A stretch of DNA of 20,302 bases from a virus. The stretch spans positions 1 through 20,302 of the IMG/VR virus record IMGVR_UViG_3300017728_000151, one strand, 5' to 3'. Shown here in pieces: positions 1-9,100 of the stretch. Both the position numbers and the translations under genes were made by a program. The notes beneath the pieces are model-generated. The model saw only the letters and a program-made list of their open reading frames with translations. It had not been told where the DNA came from and did not search any database. Within the stretch, counting starts at the first letter, position 1; the number at the start of each line of letters is the position of its first letter.

Positions 1-541
1 ATTCTGCTCCATCATGATCATCTATTGCAAATCTAATTTTAGCCCACCATGGTTTACCCGCTGCACATTTAAAAGGTTTTGCTGCTGTTGATAATGATGT
101 TTGATTACCATTAGTACCACCAGTAGTTAAAGTAAATCCACCATGTATAAAATCAGTTGCGGTTCCAATAGATACTACGGCACTTGAATTATCAGTATCG
201 GTTTCCCACATGTTAGTATTAGCCTGAGTATTTCCAAATACAGCTTCATGCATTACTGTGTGTGGATTTAATAAGAAAGTTTTAATATGGGGTTGTAATC
301 CTGCTACAAATGGTGGTGCAATAGCATCAAATGCTTCAGCACTACCACTAGCTACTGATAAACTAGTACCAAATCCTGTTTTTTGAACAGTTAGATAGTT
401 TGAGGAAGTAACGTTTCCTGTTATGTTTCCTCCGTCTGTTAAATTTAATTTGCTATCAATTAGATCAGCAAATTGAGCTTCTGTAGGTTTATCACCTGTA
501 TTGAAGTAAGTTTTTAAAGTTATTCCTGTTTGTGTTGACAT
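1..541 (-). CDS. Phage virion appendage or head-fibre-like protein, C-terminus cut by window edge
   Basis: Reading the minus strand from the ATG at 541 gives an open frame of 180 codons that runs off the left edge, so the end of the protein is missing. The protein begins MSTQTGITLKTYF. It then has a segment around residues 20-40 (AQFADLIDSKLNLTDGGNIT) of the kind seen at the start of phage fibre and appendage proteins. Near residues 160-175 it has a segment with KPWWAKIRFAIDD, which resembles beta-jelly-roll virion proteins of marine phages. That resemblance is from memory, not a search. It is the last gene of the appendage run and follows a 48-base gap carrying a promoter-like motif, so it may have its own transcript. 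No catalytic motif is visible. A receptor-binding or capsid-decoration role is an inference. Confidence 0.7.
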   Translation of the reverse strand, partial: MSTQTGITLKTYFNTGDKPTEAQFADLIDSKLNLTDGGNITGNVTSSNYLTVQKTGFGTSLSVASGSAEAFDAIAPPFVAGLQPHIKTFLLNPHTVMHEAVFGNTQANTNMWETDTDNSSAVVSIGTATDFIHGGFTLTTGGTNGNQTSLSTAAKPFKCAAGKPWWAKIRFAIDDHDGAE

Positions 542-568
542 AATCGTTTAAATGTGATTTTTATTCTG

Positions 569-580
569 GTTATACATATA
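569..580 (-). promoter_or_regulatory. Candidate late promoter element upstream of the left-edge gene
   Basis: In the 48-base gap before the ATG at 541, the sense (minus) strand reads ATATGTATAAC. This is one mismatch from the ATATTTATAA motif found in the other three longest gaps. It lies 27 bases before the start codon. The gap as a whole is A/T-rich and shows no strong hairpin. The promoter role is inferred only from the recurrence of the motif. Confidence 0.3.
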
Positions 581-589
581 TTAAAAATA

Positions 590-847
590 TTAAGTATCGT
601 ATCTTACTACAAAAGTAGTATCTGTTTCATCAGACATACGTATTGGTTGTCCTAGCTTTCCCACAACTAATAATTCATTTTCTTCATTATATAATCCTAT
701 TGTAGTTACAAATGGTTTAAAGAAAGAACTTGTTGTAAAATCTGCAAGTTGGTTATTAGTAGATGAGGGGATAATTCTTGCAGATAAATTCGTTGTAGAG
801 TTATATTCATGTTCTTGTACTGTACATTGGTATTCGTGTTCATATAT
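590..847 (-). repeat. Shared C-terminal module, copy 1 (in the 619-residue protein)
   Basis: Residues about 535-619 resemble residues about 273-351 of the upstream gene product. Common features are EYN.T.N, a [FV].TT[IV]GLY segment, NELL.V.KL.QP and a final VR.D or VK.D strand. Even the DNA around 660-715 resembles 2535-2580. This suggests duplication or shuffling of a common attachment or folding domain. Confidence 0.65.
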
Positions 848-2449
848 TAAATGGGAACCTTGGAATTGAAGGGTTTGAATACCATTTCCTATAGGACCTA
901 TAGAAAAATTATCTCCTACTGCTAAATCACCTACACCCGCATTATCTAATATATTAGTATATTTTGGGTGAGTAATAGTAGCAAATCCATTTCTATAAAA
1001 TAAATTACCTATATAAGGTGACCCATTAATACTTTCTGATATATTAGTAACTTGAGTACTATTATATGCTTTTGACCATATGTTTATATTACTTAAACTT
1101 CCTGATAAATATTTTCCTTTTCCTTGAGCGGGGATTGCTGTAGATGCGTCTATATTACCGTGGGGTCCTTTTGCTCCTATATATAAATTAGCCGTATTTC
1201 TAGTTTGTTTTTCAAAAGTAGTATTAGTAGATGTTATTAAAGTACCATCAAACCATATTTGCATTACAGAAGCTGAATTTTGACATAAAATATGAGAGGT
1301 TCTTAAAGAAGTATTACTAGATGTAATAAATGCATTTATAGAATATGTAGTATTACCATCTGATCTATCAAAATATAAAGACTGACTTACCATATAAATT
1401 TCGTATGGAAATTGAGGTTCAGCATCTACATCTTGAGAATGGGATCCACTATTTACTATTGTCTTGGTTCCACTTTTAGCTATTATATATCTTTTTTCTG
1501 TTGAAGCAGTAGCTGGGGTTACAAAGAATGAAATAGAAAAATCATCTGTTTTATTAAAATTAAAACGTTCATTGTGTTTACATTCTATATATGATCCTAT
1601 TTTACTGTTTAAATTTATTTGGGGAAATTTATTAGTTGCACTTCCTAATAAAGAAGTACTAAATTGTATTTTATTATAAAGTAATTTATTAAAGAAATAG
1701 CTATCATCTAAATCAAAAGTATTAGGATTACGACCTGATTTTTCTAAAAGAAACTGTTTGTCGGTAGTTGTATATGATGAAGAAAATGCTGGATTATTTT
1801 GTCCTTGTCTATAAAATTGTTTATATATTAATTCATAAGGTATATCGGGAGCAGTAGAAATTATTCTATCATTTTTTACAATATCTCCATCTCTAACTAT
1901 TTGAGAATTTTCTATAGCATAACCATCAAATACACTTAAATCATATTTTTTAAATCCTTGAATAGGATCTAATCTAAAAACATTTTGTTGAACATCATTA
2001 GGATAATTATCTACGTTAGTACCACTAATAATTAAATTTCCAAATGAATCATCTATTACTTCTTGGCCACTAGCACTTAAATAAAATGAATTAGGTTTAA
2101 TTTCATAACCATATAATCCTGTGGGGATTGATAGTATATTAGCTCTTTTATATAAATCTCTTCTTTGTTTAAGATAATTTTTAAAATCTTTTTTAGAATC
2201 TATTTTTTGTTTATAATTTCTATAAAATAAGTGATCTATTTGATTATATTTAACTACATTTATAGTATCTCCTCCATAATCTGAACTGGCAGAACTATAT
2301 GAGGAGACAGATTCGGATGTATGATTTGCTGTATAATGAGATATTTGACTGATGGCTGCAGAAGCAGATGTAAAATTGTATTGCTTATGAGCATTAAAAG
2401 GGATTAGTGCCTTATCTTGGGCTGTAAATTTTTTATAGACTGACGCCAT
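590..2449 (-). CDS. Tail fibre or appendage protein with concanavalin/LamG-like domain
   Basis: This 619-residue protein is probably a structural, carbohydrate-binding part of the tail or baseplate periphery. Residues 1-110 are polar and Ser/Tyr-rich. Residues 110-145 (GYEIKPNSFYLSASG, then DDSFGNL) resemble segments I recall from marine phage fibre proteins. Residues about 285-475 have the strand pattern of a LamG/concanavalin-A-like fold: FSISFFV, then a central MQIWFDGTLI, then SGSLSNINIWSKA. Residues about 535-619 form a module (FVTTIGLYNEENELLVVGKL, then RYDT) that recurs at the end of the neighbouring 351-residue protein. The ATG at 2449 is preceded by AT-rich sequence without a Shine-Dalgarno site, 12 bases after the upstream stop. 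The LamG fold is read from pattern only. The precise ligand and position in the virion are unknown. Confidence 0.7.
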   Translation of the reverse strand: MASVYKKFTAQDKALIPFNAHKQYNFTSASAAISQISHYTANHTSESVSSYSSASSDYGGDTINVVKYNQIDHLFYRNYKQKIDSKKDFKNYLKQRRDLYKRANILSIPTGLYGYEIKPNSFYLSASGQEVIDDSFGNLIISGTNVDNYPNDVQQNVFRLDPIQGFKKYDLSVFDGYAIENSQIVRDGDIVKNDRIISTAPDIPYELIYKQFYRQGQNNPAFSSSYTTTDKQFLLEKSGRNPNTFDLDDSYFFNKLLYNKIQFSTSLLGSATNKFPQINLNSKIGSYIECKHNERFNFNKTDDFSISFFVTPATASTEKRYIIAKSGTKTIVNSGSHSQDVDAEPQFPYEIYMVSQSLYFDRSDGNTTYSINAFITSSNTSLRTSHILCQNSASVMQIWFDGTLITSTNTTFEKQTRNTANLYIGAKGPHGNIDASTAIPAQGKGKYLSGSLSNINIWSKAYNSTQVTNISESINGSPYIGNLFYRNGFATITHPKYTNILDNAGVGDLAVGDNFSIGPIGNGIQTLQFQGSHLIYEHEYQCTVQEHEYNSTTNLSARIIPSSTNNQLADFTTSSFFKPFVTTIGLYNEENELLVVGKLGQPIRMSDETDTTFVVRYDT

Positions 2450-2461
2450 TCAAATAACATT

Positions 2462-2701
2462 TTAATAGTCTAATTTTACTCTAATAAGTGCTTCTTTTGT
2501 GAAGTCTTTAGCTACTGGTTGGCTTAATTTAGCTACACCTAATAATTCATTAGAATCACTATATAATCCTACAGTAGTAATAAATGTTTTTGGATTATTA
2601 ATCATAGAATCATGTAAAAGATTATTATTATTATCTATAAATGATTCATTGTTAGTATAATTATATTCATTATTTCTTGCTCTTACAAAATAAAATTGTG
2701 A
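2462..2701 (-). repeat. Shared C-terminal module, copy 2 (in the 351-residue protein)
   Basis: This encodes residues about 273-351 and matches copy 1 at the end of the 619-residue gene: NEYN, TTVGLYSDSNELLGVAKLSQP and a terminal basic/acidic strand ending DY. The two copies have diverged at the DNA level, so the duplication is not recent. Confidence 0.65.
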
Positions 2702-3517
2702 ATTAATTTCTTCTGTAGTATCAACTATAAATTGGTTAGCTCCAGAAATATGATTTAGAAGTTTTAAATGGTTACGATCAGTATTAGTTCCTTGAGAGGA
2801 ACCAGTTACTGGTTGTAATCCTCCTTTTGTAAATTGATCTGGGTTTAATAAAATTAATCCTGCTTCTGGGTAAAATAAACCATATGAACCACTTGTTGTT
2901 TGATTAATTCCACTTGATCCTGATACTACACCAAAAGCACCTGAAACTATATTATAAAAAGGTCCTAAATTAGAATCTCCTGAAGAACCATTAGTTACAC
3001 TATCGTCAGTTAAACGAACTGTAGCTATAGTATCTGCTCCAGTATACCCTCCTGAGATTGTTAAGCTTAAAGAGCCTAAAGTTAATCTTTGTTTATATCT
3101 AGCTCTATTAATATTAATTACATAAATATGGTTTGGGGTATGAGAACCAAAAGTAAAATCTTGGGTTTCATCATTAAATACTAATTGACGGTATTGGTTA
3201 TATACTACTCTAGAAGCACCTATACCAATTGAACCTGTATCATCAGTAAATGCTGTTGAACCTGAACCTAATCTATTTCCATAAGCAACTGCATATTGTA
3301 CTTCTGCTGCTGTGTCTGTAGCTGGATTAGCATTATGTACATTAATAAAAAATTGTCCTGAACTTGTAGGCGAATTGAAAGCTGTTCCATTATCTGAATT
3401 ATCAGCTGAAGCCGTAAAAGCTACTGTTAAATTATTAACGTTATTAGTCCATGTTGAGGTTACTAATTCTTGTTTTTCTTGAGTTACTATATCTCCTTCA
3501 AAAAATCTACTATACAT
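2462..3517 (-). CDS. Phage structural protein sharing a C-terminal module with its neighbour
   Basis: This 351-residue protein has no enzymatic motif and looks like a beta-rich virion protein, rich in Ser, Thr, Gly and Asn. A central block at residues about 105-150 (VVYNQYRQLVF, then HIYVININRARYK) resembles conserved structural proteins I recall from marine T4-like phages whose role is not established. Residues about 273-351 (FYFVRARNNEYNYT, then TFITTVGLYSDSNELLGVAKL) form the module also found at the end of the 619-residue protein downstream. The ATG at 3517 follows AATAAATAAAAATT, an A/T leader without a Shine-Dalgarno site. It lies 12 bases behind the preceding gene, so co-transcription is likely. 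A fibre, collar or baseplate-periphery role is inferred from context. Confidence 0.7.
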   Translation of the reverse strand: MYSRFFEGDIVTQEKQELVTSTWTNNVNNLTVAFTASADNSDNGTAFNSPTSSGQFFINVHNANPATDTAAEVQYAVAYGNRLGSGSTAFTDDTGSIGIGASRVVYNQYRQLVFNDETQDFTFGSHTPNHIYVININRARYKQRLTLGSLSLTISGGYTGADTIATVRLTDDSVTNGSSGDSNLGPFYNIVSGAFGVVSGSSGINQTTSGSYGLFYPEAGLILLNPDQFTKGGLQPVTGSSQGTNTDRNHLKLLNHISGANQFIVDTTEEINSQFYFVRARNNEYNYTNNESFIDNNNNLLHDSMINNPKTFITTVGLYSDSNELLGVAKLSQPVAKDFTKEALIRVKLDY

Positions 3518-3529
3518 AATTTTTATTTA

Positions 3530-4183
3530 TTATTTTGCGTTTACTACTAAAGGAACAGTTAATCTAGCACCTGAAGTTCTACCTTCAATTATTATACTAG
3601 TTGTTTTAGAAGTTACTGTGGTACTAAATAATTGATTTGAAGTAGTACCTGTTATTATTACTGATGTTCCTACGGCTGATTCTGCTGTTGCTAAACTAGA
3701 ATAAGCATTTGCTGTAAATGTTGTTCCTTCTCTTTGTTCATCTCCTACAAAACTATCTGTTAATCTATTATCTATAATAGTAAAGATATAAGTTTCTGTA
3801 GATACAGTATTAATACCATTTAAGTTAGTTGTTGTTGGTGAAAGAGTTACTGGATCTCCTTGTGAAATACTAATACCAGTTGTTGGGTATGATGTAGTAA
3901 TAAAAGGAATTACTGAAGTTCCTCTAGCTAAAGTAATTAATTTTGAATGCATTGAATTAGAACCATCAGGAATAGCTTCAATTAAGGGCATATTTTCAAT
4001 CGCTTCAGAAGCGTATTGTGTCCCGTTTGGGTGGCTTTCATTAAATAAAGTATAATCTACTTCATCATCACCTAATGCAAATTGTGTTATTCTAAAGGAT
4101 CCATCGTTTCTAGCTAGAAGTTCACGTCCTCTTTTTGTTAAAATTGCATCTACTGTGATGCTTGAATTATCTAAATATCCCAT
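3530..4183 (-). CDS. Conserved phage structural protein (MGYLDNSSITVDAILTKRGR family)
   Basis: This 217-residue protein starts MGYLDNSSITVDAILTKRGR and continues with ELLARNDGSFRITQFALGDD and, near residues 50-70, SHPNGTQYASEAIENMPLIE. I recognise this N-terminal half from memory as a frequent conserved structural protein of marine T4-like phages, with no firmly assigned role. Residues about 95-217 are Thr/Ser-rich beta sequence that could form an Ig-like domain (a guess). The start is well supported: ATG follows AACAAATAACAAACAACA, a flavobacterial-type A-rich leader, in a 44-base gap with a promoter-like motif. It probably heads the transcript that continues into the two downstream fibre-like genes. 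No membrane segment or catalytic signature is visible. Confidence 0.75.
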   Translation of the reverse strand: MGYLDNSSITVDAILTKRGRELLARNDGSFRITQFALGDDEVDYTLFNESHPNGTQYASEAIENMPLIEAIPDGSNSMHSKLITLARGTSVIPFITTSYPTTGISISQGDPVTLSPTTTNLNGINTVSTETYIFTIIDNRLTDSFVGDEQREGTTFTANAYSSLATAESAVGTSVIITGTTSNQLFSTTVTSKTTSIIIEGRTSGARLTVPLVVNAK

Positions 4184-4198
4184 TGTTGTTTGTTATTT

Positions 4199-4212
4199 GT
4201 TATAAATATATA
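4199..4212 (-). promoter_or_regulatory. Candidate late promoter element upstream of the 217-residue gene
   Basis: The sense (minus) strand of the 44-base gap reads TATATATTTATAAC, ending 15 bases before the ATG at 4183. The same ATATTTATAA core recurs in the other longer gaps of the window. Read on the plus strand the site contains TATAAATA, which equals the T4 late-promoter consensus but points away from the gene. Orientation and use therefore need testing. Confidence 0.4.
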
Positions 4213-4227
4213 TGTTTTTAAGAAATA

Positions 4228-6114
4228 TTATTTTTTCGTACTATAATTTAAATTTTGTTTAGTATTTGTAGTTTTAGTTTTAATACCTGCTTTTTCTAGA
4301 TAATATTCTAAATTATCTTTTATTGTAGATTTTAAATGATTAGGAACAATTAATAAACCGTTTTCACCAATTCCATCAAATAATTCTGATTCTTTATCTA
4401 AATCTACTATTAGAGTATGGTCTTTATCTAAAAATGATAATTGATAATCAAATGAACCAGAATAATAATTATCTACTTTCATAGAACTAGCTAAGGGATT
4501 ATAATAAAAACCTGAACCACTATGAAGATTTCCAGCAAATCCTACGGCTCCTAAAGCTCCCCCCTGTACATAGATGTCAACATTATCTAGTTTATCAATA
4601 GTGATGCCTCTTTGTAAATTATCACTTGTAATACTTGCTGAATGGTGGACACATCCAACTTCACCATCATTAAGCATACTTTGAAAATAAGCATTATTAA
4701 TATCATCTTCAAAAGTAGTAGATGGGGTTAAAGGTTTAAATCTAGTATCATTTACTCCTTTAAAAACTAAATCATGGGTTATTGGTAAACCACCATTACA
4801 TGAGTCGGTTGTAGGTAAAGATTGATTTCTATCTACTTCAAAAGTACCTATACTTCTTTCATCAAACGATCCTGAACTAAAATCTTTAGTACCCTCAAAA
4901 AATGTTACATGAAGTTCGGTTTTATCTTGTTCATCTAATGTTGTATCATCATTATTGTTTGCTAAGAATTGTAATGTTTCTACACCTATAAATCTACTTG
5001 CAGAACCAAAAGCTGTAGCTGATATTAATGCACCTTGGGTCTGGGCATTTGTATAAGCCGTATCTCCATTGTTATGTGTAAATAACCCATAACTACCTGT
5101 ATAATATTGTTGAGTGAATTTATTTTGTATAATTGATGATGAAATATAATTAGGACCTATTCTACCCAAATTTGCAGTGCGTTCTTCCCCACTATTAGCA
5201 TTAGGTATTATATCAACAACACCATATTTAAATCTTATAGTTTCACCCAAAGAAGAAGAAACTGCTGTTCCTAATGTCCCCGTAGCATCAGATGATGTTG
5301 GAAATGATTGTGATCCTGTAAGAAAATTTCTACTTATAAAATTTTCGCTTTCACTTCCTCCTTTATAAAGATATAAAGAATTATTAGTTATTAAACATGA
5401 TCCTGAATCATCAAGTGAACCTGTTAATGAAGCTACACCTCCATCATATGCCCCAAATTTTTCTCCCGCAAAATTAAAATCTAAGGTTTTAAGTAAATAA
5501 CCTTTATTCATTTTTACTCTATATGTATCTCTTATATTCGAAGAAATAGATTCATCTATAATTTTAACACTACATTTTTCCCCAGTAGGAAAATCATTAG
5601 TTATAAATCTGTGAAATACATTAAAGGGTTCTGCTACTCTATCTATAATTTGGACTTCATCACTTATATCATCAATTAAAAGTATTTTACTAATACCAAT
5701 ATAAGAGTGGTTTTTAATAGTAGTAAATTGATTATCTTCATTACCTCCTATAACTGAATTAGCTATGTATATAGCTGTTGTTTGGTTGTTGATCACAGGA
5801 TCTAATCCTATTGTTTGGTCTCCTTCCCATCCTACAAGTCCTACAGGAAAGTTTCCTACTATAAAATTATCTTCAATTATAGCAGTTCCTATACTTACTT
5901 GTCCCGTTTCGGGTGCATTAAATTCATTAATTTTTTTACCTTTTAATTTAGAACCTTCATATCTTGAATTTTTCCAGGGTGCTTGATCTGCTAAAGCATC
6001 ATCAAATTCAGCTGTTAAAAGTCTATCATCAAAACTTCTGGATATAACTTTATTAGTACCAGGAAGTACTGGAATTTGATGTGGTTCTAATGGTGCGTCA
6101 GGTGTATATGGCAT
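4228..6114 (-). CDS. Large structural protein of unknown function, probably tail or baseplate
   Basis: I cannot assign this 628-residue protein to a named family. Its N-terminus (MPYTPDAPLEPHQIPVLPG, then DQAPWKNSRYEGSKLKGKKI near residues 43-62) is Pro-rich and then basic, as in proteins that dock on a larger assembly. The middle is beta-rich with many Ser/Gly/Asn turns. Near residues 505-545 it is rich in Gly and hydrophobics (IYVQGGALGAVGFAGNLHSG). The last 40 residues are Lys/Asn-rich. There is no signal peptide or catalytic motif. It sits between the 1197-residue wedge-like protein and a conserved small structural protein, with an 11-base gap upstream, which suggests one transcript with the baseplate genes. 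A peripheral baseplate or fibre-connector role is an inference. Confidence 0.65.
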   Translation of the reverse strand: MPYTPDAPLEPHQIPVLPGTNKVISRSFDDRLLTAEFDDALADQAPWKNSRYEGSKLKGKKINEFNAPETGQVSIGTAIIEDNFIVGNFPVGLVGWEGDQTIGLDPVINNQTTAIYIANSVIGGNEDNQFTTIKNHSYIGISKILLIDDISDEVQIIDRVAEPFNVFHRFITNDFPTGEKCSVKIIDESISSNIRDTYRVKMNKGYLLKTLDFNFAGEKFGAYDGGVASLTGSLDDSGSCLITNNSLYLYKGGSESENFISRNFLTGSQSFPTSSDATGTLGTAVSSSLGETIRFKYGVVDIIPNANSGEERTANLGRIGPNYISSSIIQNKFTQQYYTGSYGLFTHNNGDTAYTNAQTQGALISATAFGSASRFIGVETLQFLANNNDDTTLDEQDKTELHVTFFEGTKDFSSGSFDERSIGTFEVDRNQSLPTTDSCNGGLPITHDLVFKGVNDTRFKPLTPSTTFEDDINNAYFQSMLNDGEVGCVHHSASITSDNLQRGITIDKLDNVDIYVQGGALGAVGFAGNLHSGSGFYYNPLASSMKVDNYYSGSFDYQLSFLDKDHTLIVDLDKESELFDGIGENGLLIVPNHLKSTIKDNLEYYLEKAGIKTKTTNTKQNLNYSTKK

Positions 6115-6125
6115 ATTTTATAAAC

Positions 6126-9100
6126 TTAATATAAGCTTGAAGATACTATAGGGTATTCAGCATATTTGTAATACCTATTAGATGTTTTTCCTTTAAGCGC
6201 AGTTCCTAAAAAATTATTTGATCTTTTTCTTCTAACTACTCCTGATCCTGTGCTATTAGGGATTAAAGGACCTTGATGAGATTGGTTATTTTCAGCATTT
6301 GGATCTTTATTAAAAGGATTTAAATGATCATCATAAATTTCTATAGTTCCATTAGTTCCAGTTTCTTTTCTATCACCTCTACTAGATGTTGTTGTAGATA
6401 CAGTATTAGCAGAAATAAAACTTGAATCACTTAGTGAGTATAAAGAACCACTATTATAATCTTTTTTAAATTCTACTTCTAATGTTTGGTGTGAACCAGT
6501 AACCATTGTTTGACCATCATTTCTAGATGGTAATTCTCTTTGGAATTTATTTCTTTCTAAAAAGTGAGGTTCTATTAATAAACCTGTTTTTAGATTTGCT
6601 TTAAAGGGGACAAATTGTTCTATTATTTTAAAAAGTGTATGGTCAAAATATTGAATTTGTTTAATATAATCACCATACCTATATCTATTTCCTTTTACTT
6701 TTTTAAAGTAAAAATCTTTAATTTCTTTTAAATCTTCATATTTAGAAGCTGTTTGAGCTGAAGGAAGTGGGGAACCAATATAATCATCTAGTCTAAATGA
6801 ACCTAAAGTATATATTATATCTTCGTTTAATTCATTTGTAGGAGAGAAAAATATACCTAAATCTTCAAAATCTTGTGGTTGTCTATCTAATGTAGAAGTT
6901 TCTAATTTTCTATCTACAACTAAAGAATTATCATCTATAGTTCCTTCATCTATCCTAACTTTTTCGCTTGTCATTGAAGCTCCTACTGTATCTGGAGTTG
7001 GTAAATAGTGATTTTCTACTACCTCTTCCCATTCTGGAGTAGATAAATTGCTAGCTATATTGCTATCTAAATAAGCTACATCTATATTAGGGTGAAAACT
7101 TGAGCTATCTTGTTTATCATTACTACCTAAAGGTAATCTTAAAACTACATTATTAAAAGAAGAAGTAAGTGCATTACCCGCATACATAAAAGGTTCAAGT
7201 GCATGTTTTTTTAAAGTACTATGATTTAATAATTCCCCAAAATGGTATTTAATTTCTTGAAGTGAACCTGAATAACGTAAACCATCTATAGGATTATAAT
7301 TAGCTGATGTGTTTGAAGGAACACCTCCAAAATATACTTCTAAAGCACCTCCTATATTATTGCCTCCATAATATGGATCTCCAAATGTTAATTGTCTTTC
7401 TGCTTCTAATTGAGAGACACTTGCGGTATAAAATAATATATTTTTATTAAAATTAGCTTGATAAGCACCAAACTCAATATTAGATGCACTACCTGATGTA
7501 CCTGAAAGACCTATAAAAATATTCCAAAAATCTCCATTAAATACAGGGAAATTAATTGTAGAACCTGATATATCTCCTCCTATAAATAAATCTATTTTAC
7601 CATATTGATTTGAATCCCCCGAAGAAGATATATCACTACTACCAGTATAAGGTGTTAATACTAAATGTGGATCTAAATCATCTCTACTACCTGATAAACT
7701 AAATAAATGATAATCTGTAGTTGATCTTTTTGGTTTAATTCTAAATTCAATAGTTTTAGCTGATGCCGATAATGCGTCTGTTAAAGAAGAAGAAAAATTT
7801 GTTTTTATAAAATAACCAGTAGATGTTCCTGAGTCTCCTTTTAATGCTAATCCTGATTTTTCGTATGTAAATGTTTTATAGGTGTCTGCTGTATCTAAAT
7901 CCTTTAAGGGACCACTTACAGGTGTAGAACCACCATATTCTTTTATATTTAATACTGTTGAGGGTATACCATAACAATTCATTAGTGCTTTAATTCCTCT
8001 TTCTGTTCCTTTAGTTTTTAAAAGATAGGGAGCATTATGGTATAAACGTTTCCAAATTTCTTTAGTAATATCTTGTTTAGGAATTGAACCTTCATTTGAG
8101 GCAGTAACTAAAGTTTCATGGCCATTAGTATTGTAAAAATTTTGATTATTTCCTCCTATAATATAATCCCCTATTTCTATTAATCCTACAGTGTTTCTAG
8201 GTTGACCCTCTCCTAAAATATATTCTGTTAAATTTGAATTTTCAAATTGATCAAAAGTATCTATTCCTAAACTTTTAAGTTGAAAATAAACTAAATCTTT
8301 AGATATACCTGTATTATTATTGGAATTATTTACTTCTGTTAAATGTTTTATATAAGTCCATGTTTGATCAAAATGTTGACCCATCATGTTTACAAAATTA
8401 ATATATAAACTATTATCATCATTATCTACAATATGAGTGGGAATTAATTTATTTAAATTATATTCATTTTGTTTATCATATAAAGAAGCTGATAATAATT
8501 GCCCCCCATAATTTGAAAAAGCTGAATTTTCATTTCCTAACCAAGTTGTAACTTGTGATGAAGTTACTGAATAAAGATTAAAAGGATTTTCAGTATTTGA
8601 TTTAGGCCACGAAAACGCTCCTGATTCAAAATATAAAAATTGTTCATATCCATCAAAACCTTTAATAAGATTTTCCTTTTTTTTATTAATATTATTTTTA
8701 TTATCTATAGTGAATATAGACGCAGACGTTGAACCTTCAATGGAGTCTATGTTACTTATTTGAGAATCGTATAATTCAATTAATTTTATTTTATAATTGA
8801 AATTTTTTAGGCGTTCCGTAGCACTACTAAAATGAGTAAAATTTTCAAAATGATAAGTTGTTTCGTCAGTGCTTTCTGATATGGGTCTAATATAATCATA
8901 TTGAATATTTAAATCAGCCCCACCATCTTCTAATTTACTTAGTAAGTGCTGATAAGAAGATGTAAAACTGTAAGTTAATAATTCATCATAATTTTTAAAA
9001 CCAGAAGGAACAGAATTATTTTGTCTAATATCAATAGTAAAATTAGGACCCATTAATTCAGTACTATCATCTACTAGTTGTGGGTCTCCTAAATCAACAT

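Noticed and set aside
577-589. AT-only inverted repeat (atatt aaa aatat) as a terminator
   Set aside because: It is a five-pair A/T stem with no G/C and no clear U-tract, too weak to call in such AT-rich DNA.
1464-1679. Plus-strand ORF of 71 codons
   Set aside because: It lies inside the 619-residue gene on the other strand and its product shows no family features; it is a shadow frame.
4201-4208. Plus-strand TATAAATA, identical to the T4 late promoter, as an antisense promoter
   Set aside because: All genes run the other way and similar octamers occur by chance inside genes (for example near 7580). I treat the site as part of the sense-strand motif instead.
5177-5986. Two short plus-strand ORFs (5177-5368 and 5765-5986)
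   Set aside because: Both are antisense shadows within the intact 628-residue gene, with no leader or recognisable product.
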